Positions 15,992 through 23,882 of a stretch of DNA of 42,533 bases are shown here, one piece after another (the stretch's first letter is position 1; each line of letters starts with the position of its first letter). The DNA is from Anaerolineae bacterium (GTDB lineage: Bacteria > Chloroflexota > Anaerolineae > Anaerolineales > Villigracilaceae). The stretch is from assembly GCA_018645405.1 (NCBI GenBank), contig JABGOQ010000075.1, positions 1 to 42,533 on the forward strand, written 5' to 3'. The position numbers were made by a program, and so were the translations under genes. The notes beneath the pieces are model-generated. The model was not told the origin of the DNA. It saw nothing but the letters and a program-made list of their open reading frames with translations, and made no database searches.

Positions 15992-16062
15992 ACACAAAGG
16001 TCACGAAGAAGCACGAAGTTTTTCTTTTTCCTTTGAGAATCTTTATGACCTTCGTGTTTAAA
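15987..16062. repeat. CACRAAG-type palindromic element before hemB
   Basis: Ends TTTAAACAC (15987-15995) and GTGTTTAAA (16054-16062) are perfectly inverted; inside are two CACGAAG words. The left arm contains the hemD stop codon TAA. hemB starts 13 bp after the right arm. Confidence 0.8.
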
Positions 16063-16075
16063 AAACGGAGAATAA

Positions 16076-17086
16076 ATGACCCCTAACCTAAAATCCCGCC
16101 CCCGCCGCTTACGCCAAAGCGAAGCTCTGCGCTCAATGGTGCGGGAAACTGAACTAAACGCACGCGACTTCATCTACCCGCTTTTTGTGTGGCATGGTGA
16201 CGGGCGCACACCAATTACATCAATGCCTGGCATAGATCAACTCTCCGTAGAAGAATCGGTACGAGAAGCAGAGAAAGCCGCGAAGCTGGGAATTCCTGCC
16301 GTGATTTTATTTGGTCTCCCCGCCGAAAAAGATCCGATTGGATTAGAGAACTTCGCCCCTGACGGCATCGTTCAACAATCAATTCGAGCGATTAAACGCG
16401 AAATCCCAGAAATAGTCGTCGTGACAGATGTTTGCCTTTGCGAATATACCGATCATGGACATTGTGGAATACTAAACAGTAAGGGTGGGACTGAGACCCA
16501 CCCTCACCTACCAGAGGGATTTGTCCTCAACGACCCAACCCTCGATATTCTCGGCAAGGTCGCCATTTCACATGCAGAATGTGGCGCGGATATTGTTGCC
16601 CCCTCTGGCATGATGGACGGGATGGTTTCTGTCATCCGTTCCTCGCTGGATAATGCCAAATTCGAGAGTATACCCATTATGTCTTACGCCGTGAAATATG
16701 CTTCGGCATATTACGGTCCCTTCCGCGACGCGGCAGATGGCGCACCAAAATTTGGAGACCGAAAATCTCACCAGATGGATCCAGCCAACGTCAAAGAAGC
16801 CTTGCGTGAAGCGAAACTTGACGTGGATGAAGGCGCGGATATGCTCATGGTCAAACCTGCGCTCGCATATCTCGATGTCATCCGCACTGTCAAGAATGCT
16901 TTCCTCGAACTCCCGATGGCGGCGTATAACGTCAGCGGCGAGTACGCGATGGTCAAAGCCGCCGCCGCAAATGGTTGGATTGACGAGCAAAAAGTCACCC
17001 TCGAAACCCTGCTTTCGATGAAGCGGGCCGGAGCAGATTTAATCATCACCTATCACGCGCTGGATGCGGCGGGATGGTTGAAGTAA
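16076..17086 (+). CDS. hemB: Porphobilinogen synthase (delta-aminolevulinate dehydratase)
   Basis: The protein has 336 residues. It condenses two 5-aminolevulinates to porphobilinogen. The catalytic zinc ligands Cys120, Cys122 and Cys130 are present ([13 protein letters not shown]), so it is the zinc-type enzyme. Schiff-base lysines lie in MSYAVKYAS (Lys207) and [12 protein letters not shown] (about 260). After GHCGIL there is an extra segment, [15 protein letters not shown], of about 12 residues compared with homologues I remember (for example Bacillus HemB); it is encoded by a palindromic repeat (16480-16506). The ribosome site CGGAG precedes the ATG. Confidence 0.97.
   Translation: MTPNLKSRPRRLRQSEALRSMVRETELNARDFIYPLFVWHGDGRTPITSMPGIDQLSVEESVREAEKAAKLGIPAVILFGLPAEKDPIGLENFAPDGIVQQSIRAIKREIPEIVVVTDVCLCEYTDHGHCGILNSKGGTETHPHLPEGFVLNDPTLDILGKVAISHAECGADIVAPSGMMDGMVSVIRSSLDNAKFESIPIMSYAVKYASAYYGPFRDAADGAPKFGDRKSHQMDPANVKEALREAKLDVDEGADMLMVKPALAYLDVIRTVKNAFLELPMAAYNVSGEYAMVKAAAANGWIDEQKVTLETLLSMKRAGADLIITYHALDAAGWLK
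16480..16506. repeat. In-frame palindromic element in hemB
   Basis: AGGGTGGG (16482-16489) and CCCACCCT (16497-16504) are inverted around a CTGAG centre. The stretch from 16479 matches the palindrome at 18410-18438 at 25 of 29 positions, which shows a dispersed element rather than native hemB sequence. Confidence 0.8.
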
Positions 17087-17104
17087 TTAAAATAATTTTG
17101 TGGT

Positions 17105-17233
17105 GGTTGAGTAGCCCCGAATGCACCTAGAGGGGCGTATCGAAACCACAAAACGGATATTCAACAAATAATGGTTTCGATACGCCGACGTGTCCTTGAT
17201 GCTTCTGCAAGAAAAAGCATCGGCTACTCAACC
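17105..17233. repeat. GGTTGAGTAGC palindromic element (full)
   Basis: Outer arms GGTTGAGTAGCC (17105-17116) and GGCTACTCAACC (17222-17233); inner arms GGCGTATCGAAACCA (17134-17148) and TGGTTTCGATACGCC (17172-17186), both perfect. It fills the gap between hemB and the radical SAM gene. Same family as 27450-27565. Confidence 0.9.
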
Positions 17234-17255
17234 AACAAATATCTAGGAGTAATTT

Positions 17256-18404
17256 ATGACGGTATCTAAAAACTTGAGCGAACGCGCAGCAACCGAACGC
17301 GGTCAACGCGACCAGCGCATGGTCATCGCCGATTTCGATCAATCCCCCTTCACCATCGCCTGGGAAGTCACCCGCGCCTGCGCCTACGCCTGCGTCCACT
17401 GCCGAGCCGATGCAATGCACCACCGCGATCCAAATGAGCTTTCAACCGATGAAGCAAAATCCCTGATTGACGATTTGACTGGATTCGGCTCCCCGATTTT
17501 GATCTTTACCGGCGGTGACCCGATGATGCGCCCCGACTTAGCCGAGCTAATTTCATACGCAGCCGAAAGTGGCCTCCGTTGTTCATTAACGCCGACAGCG
17601 ACAGCTTTACCCACTAAAAAACGCCTCGAAGAAGTACGTGATGCCGGAATTCGCCGCATTGCCCTAAGCCTCGACGCTCCCCACGCAGATGTACATGATG
17701 ATTTCCGCAAGGTGAATGGCTCATGGCAGCGCACAATGGATATTCTCCACCGCGCCCAAGAAGTCGAGATTAGCGTACAGGTCAACACGACCGTAGCCAA
17801 GCATAATATCGACATTCTCGAAGAGATGGTTCCCTTCATTGAAGAAGTCAAAGCGGTGCAATGGTCGGTTTTCTTCCTCGTCCCGACCGGACGGGCGATG
17901 ATAGATCAAATGATTTCCGCAGAAGAACACGAGCGCACTTTCAACTGGCTTTACGACCTCTCCAAAGTCGCGCCCTTTGATATCAAAGCCACCGCCGCGC
18001 AGATGTATCGCCGTGTCGCTATTGAGCGAAAACGCGCAGAGCAAGGCGACGATAAACCTGTCACCTTCCAAGGTGCAGGGTTCCAATACGAAGATGGATT
18101 AAATCGCCCGAAGAAAGGCGTAAATGATGGGAACGGTTTCCTCTTCATCTCGCATACTGGCGAAATTCAACCATCTGGTTTTTTACCTGTCACCGCTGGG
18201 ATGGTGCGCGACGATAATATCGTTGATGTCTATCGTAATCACGAGATTTTCAAGAACTTACGCGATTACTCTAAGCTCAAAGGCGTTTGCCGTGACTGCG
18301 AATATCGCGAAGTTTGCGGTGGTCAGCGCGGACGTGCCTACGGCGTAACCGGTGACTATATGGAAAGCGACCCAGCTTGTGTGCTGGTTGCGAATGCAAA
18401 ATAA
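17256..18404 (+). CDS. Radical SAM/SPASM protein, AhbD/NirJ-like (TIGR04053 type)
   Basis: The protein has 382 residues. The 4Fe-4S cysteines for SAM cleavage are Cys42, Cys46 and Cys49 (CAYACVHC), followed by FTGGDPMMRPD. A C-terminal SPASM-type cluster-binding region holds GVCRDCEYREVCGG and a last Cys375. This layout is that of AhbD and NirJ, which act on side chains of iron porphyrins, and of the TIGR04053 family. The position between hemB and hemE, where no hemN or hemF is found, suggests a tetrapyrrole role such as removal of propionate carboxylates. This is inference; a peptide-modifying SPASM enzyme is the alternative. Ribosome site AGGAG is 7 nt upstream. Confidence 0.8.
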   Translation: MTVSKNLSERAATERGQRDQRMVIADFDQSPFTIAWEVTRACAYACVHCRADAMHHRDPNELSTDEAKSLIDDLTGFGSPILIFTGGDPMMRPDLAELISYAAESGLRCSLTPTATALPTKKRLEEVRDAGIRRIALSLDAPHADVHDDFRKVNGSWQRTMDILHRAQEVEISVQVNTTVAKHNIDILEEMVPFIEEVKAVQWSVFFLVPTGRAMIDQMISAEEHERTFNWLYDLSKVAPFDIKATAAQMYRRVAIERKRAEQGDDKPVTFQGAGFQYEDGLNRPKKGVNDGNGFLFISHTGEIQPSGFLPVTAGMVRDDNIVDVYRNHEIFKNLRDYSKLKGVCRDCEYREVCGGQRGRAYGVTGDYMESDPACVLVANAK

Positions 18405-18407
18405 TAA

Positions 18408-18440
18408 TTGTAAGGGCGGGTCTGAGACCCACCCCTACAA
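18408..18440. repeat. Palindromic element, copy of the hemB insert
   Basis: TTGTAAGGGCGGGTCT followed directly by GAGACCCACCCCTACAA, an imperfect inverted repeat between the radical SAM gene and hemE. Confidence 0.85.
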
Positions 18441-18455
18441 AACCAATAATAAACT

Positions 18456-19496
18456 ATGACAAACACATCTGAAAACTCCCGCTTCATGAAAGCCTGCCGC
18501 CTCGAACCCGTTGATGCAACTCCTGTCTGGTTTATGCGTCAGGCGGGGCGATATATGCCCGAATACCGCAAACTCCGTGAGAAATACACCCTGCTTGAGA
18601 TGGTCGCACAGCCAGAGCTTGCCGCTGAAGTGACTCTCCAGCCAATTAAGGCTTTCGGCATGGATGCGGCAATTCTCTTCGCCGACATTCTTCTCCCCCT
18701 CCAGCCAATGGGCGTGGATTTTGAATTTGTGCCCGGGAAGGGTCCCCAAGTCCAGTATCCGGTTCGCACGGCAGCGGATGTTGCCGCGCTAAAGCCTGTC
18801 GAAGCGGAAGCAAGTTTGGGTCACGTTATGGACGCGATTCGCATCCTGCGCGGCGAGCTGACAGACACCCCATTAATCGGTTTTTGCGGCGCACCCTTCA
18901 CAGTCGCATCCTATATGATTGAAGGCGGTCCATCGAAAGATTATAAAATGGCGAAGTCGATGATGTATAACACGCCCGAAGTTTGGCACGCGTTTATGGA
19001 GAAGTTGACGGCGGTTTTGATCGATTATTTGACGGCGCAAATTCGTGCGGGGGCGCAGGTGGTGCAACTTTTTGACTCGTGGGTGGGTGCGCTCAATCCG
19101 CAGGATTACGAGACTTTTGCGCTGCCCTACTCGAAAAAAGTGCTGGATGCGGCGCACGCAACTGGCGTGCCGGTGATCCACTTTGGCGTGGGGGCGACAA
19201 CTTTGCTGCCCCTAATGAAAAAAGCTGGCGGTGATATTTTGGGGCTAGATTGGCGCATCCCGCTTGATGATGGTTGGAAAATTATCGGTCACGATCGTGG
19301 CGTGCAAGGAAATCTCGACCCCGTAACGCTTTTCTCCACCCCTGAACTGCTGGAAAAACGCGTAAAAGATATTTTGCGCCGCGCCGATAACCGCCCCGGA
19401 CATATTTTCAACGTCGGGCATGGCATCTTGCAACATACGCCGAATGAGAATGTCAAGGCGGTTGTTGAGATGGTGCATGAGTTTAGTAAACGCTAA
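18456..19496 (+). CDS. hemE: Uroporphyrinogen decarboxylase
   Basis: The protein has 346 residues. It removes the four acetate carboxylates of uroporphyrinogen III to give coproporphyrinogen III. The N-terminal signature PVWFMRQAGRYMPEYR (about 23-38) contains the substrate-binding Arg pair, and FCGAPFTVASYMIEGG (about 143-158) and HFGVGATTLLPLM are typical. The length is usual. No clear ribosome site is seen before the ATG; the palindrome at 18408-18440 lies just upstream. Confidence 0.97.
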   Translation: MTNTSENSRFMKACRLEPVDATPVWFMRQAGRYMPEYRKLREKYTLLEMVAQPELAAEVTLQPIKAFGMDAAILFADILLPLQPMGVDFEFVPGKGPQVQYPVRTAADVAALKPVEAEASLGHVMDAIRILRGELTDTPLIGFCGAPFTVASYMIEGGPSKDYKMAKSMMYNTPEVWHAFMEKLTAVLIDYLTAQIRAGAQVVQLFDSWVGALNPQDYETFALPYSKKVLDAAHATGVPVIHFGVGATTLLPLMKKAGGDILGLDWRIPLDDGWKIIGHDRGVQGNLDPVTLFSTPELLEKRVKDILRRADNRPGHIFNVGHGILQHTPNENVKAVVEMVHEFSKR

Positions 19497-19502
19497 AAAG
19501 GC

Positions 19503-19580
19503 TCACCACAAAGACACAGAGAGCACAAAGTTTTTCTTTGTGACCACAAAGAATTCTTCGTGTACTTCGTGCCTTTGTGA
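19503..19580. repeat. CACRAAG-type palindromic element before hemY
   Basis: CACAAAG/CACAGAG words on the left and CTTCGTG/CTTTGTG words on the right form a loose inverted repeat (TCACCACAAAG against CTTTGTGA). It ends 17 bp before the oxidase ATG. Confidence 0.75.
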
Positions 19581-19597
19581 TAAAAAAACATAAACCT

Positions 19598-21016
19598 ATG
19601 AGATTAATAATAATCGGCGGCGGCATAGCGGGACTCTCCGCAGCCTACTACGCTCAAAAGAATCACCCTGAAGCCAAAATCACCCTCCTCGAAGCGGATT
19701 CGCATTGGGGTGGAAAACTCATCACCGACCGCGTGGATGGATTCGTCATCGAAGGCGGTCCCGATACCTTCCTCGCCACCAAAACTTGGGGCGTGGAACT
19801 CTGCAAAGAACTTGGTATCGCCGACCGGCTGCACGGCACCAACCCCGAAGCCAAAAACACCTACGTTTTGCATAAAAATCGTCTCGAAAGCCTCCCAGAC
19901 GGTCTCGCCATGATGATTCCCGGCAAAGTCATGCCCATGCTCAAATCCCGCCTCCTCAACTGGGCGCAAAAACTCCGCATCGGTCTCGATTTCCTCATCC
20001 CCGTCAAAAAAGGCGATGCAGATGAAAGCCTCGGCTCTTTCGTCTCCCGCCGCATGGGGCGCGCCACCTATGAAAATCTCATCGAGCCGCTCATGTCCGG
20101 CATCTACGCTGGCGATGGCGATAAGCTCTCGCTCCAATCCACCTTTCCATTTTTGCGCGATTTTGAGCGCAAATACGGAAGCCTCGCGCTCGGTGCGATG
20201 AAAATGTACCGCGCCCGCGTCAAATCTCAGAAAAATCGTGGCTCACGCTCCATTTTTCTGACCCCTACCACCGGTCTCGCCGAAATGACCGAAGCGATCG
20301 TTGCCTATCTCAAAGAAAACAATGCGGATTTACGCTTGAATTCTCCCGTTTCACGCATCACGCATCACGATTCACGTTATCAAGTGGGATTGGCAGTTGG
20401 TGCCACCCTCGAAGCAGATTCCCTTATTTTAGCAACCCCCGCCTACGTGACCGGGGAACTGCTCGCCTCGCCCTTGCCCGAACTTGCTGAGGTCTTAAAG
20501 AGCATCCCCTATGTGTCAACAGCGACCGTTTCCCTAGCCTACAAGCTGACAGATCTCCCCCACCCCCTAGACGGATACGGCTACGTCATCCCCCGCCGCG
20601 AAGGGCGCAGAGCTTTAGCCTGCACCTGGACATCCACCAAATTCCCCCACCGTGCCCCCGAAGGTCATGCCCTTTTGCGCGTCTTCGTCGGGCGTGCCGG
20701 GCAAGAAGATGAAATTCCCTGGGATGATGCCAGCCTACTAGAAATTGCCCGTGAAGAACTGGCTCTAACCCTCGGCATCACCGCCGATCCGCTCGTCAGC
20801 CGCGTCTTCATCTGGGAGAAAGCGATGCCCCAATATAATCTCGGTCATCCCGAAAAGTTGACACAGATTGATGCCGCGCTAGAAGAAATGCCCAATTTAG
20901 CCTTCGCAGGGAATGGCTACCGAGGCATCGGCATCCCCGATTGTATTCATTCGGGCGAACTTGCTGTAGAGAAAATCTTTAAACACGAAGAGCACGAAGA
21001 AACACAAAGTTATTAA
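19598..21016 (+). CDS. hemY: Protoporphyrinogen/coproporphyrinogen oxidase
   Basis: The protein has 472 residues. It is a FAD-dependent oxidase of the HemY/HemG family that dehydrogenates protoporphyrinogen IX or coproporphyrinogen III by six electrons. The dinucleotide-binding motif GGGIAGLSAAYYAQ is at the very start (7-20), followed by EADSHWGGKL and EGGPDTF. The C-terminal FAD region contains FAGNGYRGIGIPDCIHSG. I chose the ATG at 19598; a GTG at 19577 lies in the palindrome. Residues about 250-261 come from a heptamer array, and the last 11 residues (KHEEHEETQSY) from a CACRAAG repeat. Which substrate it uses cannot be told from sequence by eye. Confidence 0.93.
   Translation: MRLIIIGGGIAGLSAAYYAQKNHPEAKITLLEADSHWGGKLITDRVDGFVIEGGPDTFLATKTWGVELCKELGIADRLHGTNPEAKNTYVLHKNRLESLPDGLAMMIPGKVMPMLKSRLLNWAQKLRIGLDFLIPVKKGDADESLGSFVSRRMGRATYENLIEPLMSGIYAGDGDKLSLQSTFPFLRDFERKYGSLALGAMKMYRARVKSQKNRGSRSIFLTPTTGLAEMTEAIVAYLKENNADLRLNSPVSRITHHDSRYQVGLAVGATLEADSLILATPAYVTGELLASPLPELAEVLKSIPYVSTATVSLAYKLTDLPHPLDGYGYVIPRREGRRALACTWTSTKFPHRAPEGHALLRVFVGRAGQEDEIPWDDASLLEIAREELALTLGITADPLVSRVFIWEKAMPQYNLGHPEKLTQIDAALEEMPNLAFAGNGYRGIGIPDCIHSGELAVEKIFKHEEHEETQSY
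20347..20381. repeat. Heptamer tandem array inside hemY
   Basis: Five 7-bp units: CGTTTCA, CGCATCA, CGCATCA, CGATTCA, CGTTATC. Two units are identical. They encode PVSRITHHDSRYQ in frame. Confidence 0.8.
20984..21009. repeat. CACRAAG half-element forming the hemY C-terminus
   Basis: CACGAAG at 20984 and 20993 and CACAAAG at 21003. They encode the HemY tail HEEHEETQ before the stop at 21014-21016. Confidence 0.75.
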
Positions 21017-21030
21017 AATAACAAAAGTCA

Positions 21031-21140
21031 GAACTCCATTGCATCTAACAGATGCGTTGCAGTTCGGGTTTAACAAACACGCGCGCTTCTGCTAGACCCG
21101 ATGTGCAACACATCCAAAAGCAGATGCAATGCACATCTAG
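21031..21140. repeat. Compound palindromes upstream of hemL
   Basis: A 16-bp imperfect hairpin (21031-21046 with 21050-21065, loop AAC), then GATGTG-CAA-CACATC (21100-21114), then TGCAATGCACATCTAG (21125-21140), which is an inverted near-copy of the repeat at the hemC stop. TGCTAGA and TCTAGCA flank the latter two. Confidence 0.65.
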
Positions 21141-21175
21141 CACCCCCAACCTGCACCCCATATTTCGGAGAAATC

Positions 21176-22459
21176 ATGAACATCCAAAGATCAATCGAAC
21201 TCTTTTCAAAAGCCAAAACCCTCCTCCCCGGTGGCGTGGATTCACCTGTTCGCGCGTTCAACGCGGTGGGCGGACAACCGCTCTTCATCGAGCGCGGTGA
21301 AGGCGCGCATATCTACGATGTGGACGGCAATCAATATATTGACTACGTTCTTTCGTGGGGACCGTTAATTCTCGGTCACGCGCATCCGCTTGTCGTGGAA
21401 TCGATACAAAAGGCGGCATCTTTGGGCACATCTTACGGCGCGCCAAGTCCACTTGAATTGGATTTAGCAGAACTCGTAATGGAGCTAATGCCCAATATTG
21501 AGATGCTACGCTTCGTCAACTCTGGCACTGAAGCGACTATGACCGCGCTTCGTCTGGCACGTGCCTATACCAAACGCGACAAAATCATCAAGTTCGAAGG
21601 CTGCTATCACGGTCATGCAGATATGCTTCTCGTGCAGGCTGGCTCTGGCGTGGCGACTCTTGGTCTGCCCGATTCCCCTGGCGTGCCTGCATCTACAACT
21701 AAAGATACGCTCGTAGCACGTTTTAATGATCTTGATTCTGTCGAAGCTCTCTTCATGCAATTCCCTGGTGAAATTTCGGCGATTATCGTTGAGCCTGTTG
21801 CGGGGAATATGGGCGTTGTCCCACCTGCGGAAGGGTTTTTAGAGGGTTTACGAAAAATTACTACTGAAAATGGTGCATTACTCATTTTTGACGAAGTAAT
21901 GACCGGATTCCGTGCCCATCTCAATGGAGCGCAAGCTCGCTACAACATCGTTCCAGATTTGACGACGCTCGGCAAAGTGATCGGTGGCGGCCTGCCCGTT
22001 GGGGCATATGGCGGAAAACGTGAGATTATGCAGATGGTTGCTCCAGTTGGTCCGATGTATCAGGCGGGGACGCTATCAGGGAATCCACTGGCAATGATGG
22101 CGGGAATCGCGACGCTGGGCGAGCTGAAAAAAGATGGGGCTTGGCAGATTCTTGAAAACGCGGCAGCAAGTTTAGGCGCAGGAGTGAAATCGGCGGCGGA
22201 TGCCGCAGGAATCCCCATCCAACAAACCCGAGTTGGGACAATGTTCAGCACCTTTTTCAGCGAAACAGTCCCCCAAGATTGGTCAACGGTTGGCAAATCC
22301 GATACCGAAAGATTTGGCAAATTCTTTACTGCAATGCTAAAAAATGGCGTATATCTCGCCCCCTCACAATTTGAAGCGGGATTTGTTTCAACGATGCATA
22401 CGCCTAAAGTCATTGAAGAAACCGTTGCAGCAATAGAAGAATCATTCAAATCACTTTAG
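21176..22459 (+). CDS. hemL: Glutamate-1-semialdehyde 2,1-aminomutase
   Basis: The protein has 427 residues. It is a PLP enzyme that converts glutamate-1-semialdehyde, the HemA product, to 5-aminolevulinate. The N-terminal [13 protein letters not shown], the phosphate-binding [26 protein letters not shown] and the PLP-lysine region [16 protein letters not shown] are all as in the family. I chose the ATG at 21176, preceded by CGGAG; the open frame extends upstream to 21101 through palindromic repeats and that part is not protein-like. A terminator follows at 22475. Confidence 0.97.
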   Translation: MNIQRSIELFSKAKTLLPGGVDSPVRAFNAVGGQPLFIERGEGAHIYDVDGNQYIDYVLSWGPLILGHAHPLVVESIQKAASLGTSYGAPSPLELDLAELVMELMPNIEMLRFVNSGTEATMTALRLARAYTKRDKIIKFEGCYHGHADMLLVQAGSGVATLGLPDSPGVPASTTKDTLVARFNDLDSVEALFMQFPGEISAIIVEPVAGNMGVVPPAEGFLEGLRKITTENGALLIFDEVMTGFRAHLNGAQARYNIVPDLTTLGKVIGGGLPVGAYGGKREIMQMVAPVGPMYQAGTLSGNPLAMMAGIATLGELKKDGAWQILENAAASLGAGVKSAADAAGIPIQQTRVGTMFSTFFSETVPQDWSTVGKSDTERFGKFFTAMLKNGVYLAPSQFEAGFVSTMHTPKVIEETVAAIEESFKSL

Positions 22460-22474
22460 CAAAGAAATAACATA

Positions 22475-22507
22475 AAAAAACACCATCATTTTTTGATGGT
22501 GTTTTTC
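22475..22507 (+). terminator. Terminator after hemL
   Basis: CACCATCA and TGATGGTG stem with a T5 loop, extended by flanking A and T runs and ending in TTTTT. It closes the tetrapyrrole block. Confidence 0.9.
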
Positions 22508-22541
22508 TTTGCCAACTTTGGGGTAATCAGCGGTAAAGATA

Positions 22542-22619
22542 TGGTCGGGGCGCCCGGATTTGAACCGGGGACCCCCGCGTCCCAAACGCGGTGCGCTGGC
22601 CGGACTGCGCTACGCCCCG
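22542..22619 (-). tRNA. tRNA-Pro (anticodon TGG)
   Basis: 78 nt including an encoded CCA (22542-22544 on the complement). Acceptor stem CGGGGCG pairs with CGCCCCG, discriminator A. The D arm starts TAGCGCAG, the anticodon stem is CCGCG/CGCGG with loop TTTGGGA (anticodon TGG), and the T arm is CCCGG-TTCAAAT-CCGGG. All arms are complete. Confidence 0.97.
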
Positions 22620-22629
22620 AGCGGAGAAT

Positions 22630-22659
22630 AGTATAATCCCAAGCATGGATAAACGTCAA
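22630..22659. promoter_or_regulatory. Overlapping divergent promoters of tRNA-Pro and the esterase
   Basis: Minus strand: TTGACG (22654-22659), 18 bp, TATACT (22630-22635), 10 nt before the tRNA 5' end. Plus strand: TATAAT (22632-22637), 7 nt before the esterase ATG. The two -10 boxes share four base pairs, and the tRNA -35 lies within codons 4-5 of the esterase. Confidence 0.6.
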
Positions 22660-23520
22660 GCACACATTATTTTTTTATGGGTTACCGTAATTCTCACCTG
22701 GATTTCGGCATGTACACCCTTAAATACACCTGCACCCGCCCCCATGGCAACACCCACTTTATCGGCTAGCCCAACTCCGTCCACGCCCACCGTGGTGGCG
22801 TCCACGCCAACGCCGGCAGGATGTATTGAGCAGCGAGGGCAAGTTCATCGGGTCACGTTTGATTCGGCGGCATTGCCGCAATTCCACATTTACCTCCCCG
22901 CTTGTTATGATGCAAATCTCGAAACGCATTATCCCGTCCTCTATCTGCTACACGGGCAGGGCTTCAATGATGACCAGTGGCTGCGTTTGGGCGTTGCAGA
23001 GAGGGCAGACCGCGTGATGAGCGCAGAGGAAATCTCTGCGTATTTGATCGTGATGCCTTTCGATAAAGCCTCCTGGCGAAACGTGGATGATGATGAGTTT
23101 GGCGAAGTCTTGGTGAATGAGTTGCTTCCCTATATCGATGAAAACTACCGTACTTTGCCAACCAGAAATAAACGCGCCGTAGGCGGTCTTTCACGTGGGG
23201 CGGGCTGGGCGATCCGTTATGGGCTCAAGCGATGGAAACTTTTTGGTGCCTTTGGCGGGCACTCAGCAGCAATCTTTTATAAAGATTATTCGAGGCTCGA
23301 TGATTGGCTGGCGGAAATTCCATCGAATGCTTTGCCAAAAATTTATCTGGATATCGGCGATCAGGATAAGGAACGCGGCTCTATACTTCAATTTGTTGAT
23401 TTGCTCACAGAAGAGGGTGTTCCGCATGAGTGGCGGCTTTATACAGGAAATCACGATGAGATTTATTGGGCTACACATACAGAGGAATATTTGCGCTGGT
23501 ATGGGGAAGTGCTTGAATAA
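22645..23520 (+). CDS. Surface lipoprotein esterase (putative esterase family, alpha/beta hydrolase)
   Basis: The protein has 291 residues. A lipoprotein signal ends in ISAC (Cys23). A Thr/Pro/Ser-rich tether (about 25-60) follows, then a hydrolase domain of the esterase D/PF00756 type. The nucleophile is the Ser in GGLSRGAG (about 190), the oxyanion strand VLYLLHGQGF, the acid in DIGDQD and the His in TGNHDEIYW near the C-terminus. Substrate is unknown; such enzymes cleave feruloyl, acyl or siderophore esters. I start at the ATG at 22645, because an earlier in-frame ATG at 22591 is inside the tRNA. No ribosome site is present, and a TATAAT lies 7 nt upstream. Confidence 0.87.
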   Translation: MDKRQAHIIFLWVTVILTWISACTPLNTPAPAPMATPTLSASPTPSTPTVVASTPTPAGCIEQRGQVHRVTFDSAALPQFHIYLPACYDANLETHYPVLYLLHGQGFNDDQWLRLGVAERADRVMSAEEISAYLIVMPFDKASWRNVDDDEFGEVLVNELLPYIDENYRTLPTRNKRAVGGLSRGAGWAIRYGLKRWKLFGAFGGHSAAIFYKDYSRLDDWLAEIPSNALPKIYLDIGDQDKERGSILQFVDLLTEEGVPHEWRLYTGNHDEIYWATHTEEYLRWYGEVLE

Positions 23521-23522
23521 TT

Positions 23523-23543
23523 CGTAATACGCAATACGCCCCA
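23523..23543. repeat. Short heptamer array
   Basis: CGTAATA, CGCAATA and a weak third unit CGCCCCA directly after the esterase stop. Confidence 0.4.
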
Positions 23544-23546
23544 TCT

Positions 23547-23575
23547 TTGCATCTTCGCACTTTCCCTCGTATAAT
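23547..23575 (+). promoter_or_regulatory. Promoter of gatC-gatA, leaderless
   Basis: TTGCAT (23547-23552), 17 bp, TATAAT (23570-23575), then 7 nt to the gatC ATG at 23583. The transcript should start on or beside the start codon. Confidence 0.7.
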
Positions 23576-23582
23576 CTCCCCC

Positions 23583-23882
23583 ATGTCACTAAAAATAGAA
23601 GAAGTTCAACATATAGCCAAACTCGCCAAACTCGATTTGAGCGATGGTGAAATCGCCCGCTACCGAGAGCAACTCTCCGATATTCTCGACCATATCGCCA
23701 AGCTCAATGAGTTGGATACCTCTGGCATCTCTCCGATGGCGAACGTCATTGTAGGCGCCAGCCCGCTTCGTGCGGATGAATCCCGCCCATCCCTGCCGCG
23801 TGAAAAATTATTACAAAATGCACCGGATGCGGAAAAAGGACAGTTCAAAGTACCATCTGTCTTTGGGGAGAAAAAGAAATGA
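23583..23882 (+). CDS. gatC: Asp/Glu-tRNA amidotransferase subunit C
   Basis: The protein has 99 residues. It is the small belt subunit that stabilises GatA-GatB in the transamidation of Glu-tRNA(Gln) and/or Asp-tRNA(Asn). The typical text EEVQHIAKLAKLDLSDGEI is at the start, and the mid region RADE followed by a C-terminal DAEKGQFKVPSVFG fits the family. The ATG at 23583 was chosen over 23547, which would add residues that homologues lack. It overlaps gatA by 4 bp. No gatB is in the window. Confidence 0.95.
   Translation: MSLKIEEVQHIAKLAKLDLSDGEIARYREQLSDILDHIAKLNELDTSGISPMANVIVGASPLRADESRPSLPREKLLQNAPDAEKGQFKVPSVFGEKKK

Noticed and set aside
22591..22644. Earlier start of the esterase
   Set aside because: It lies within the tRNA-Pro gene and would bury the signal peptide.
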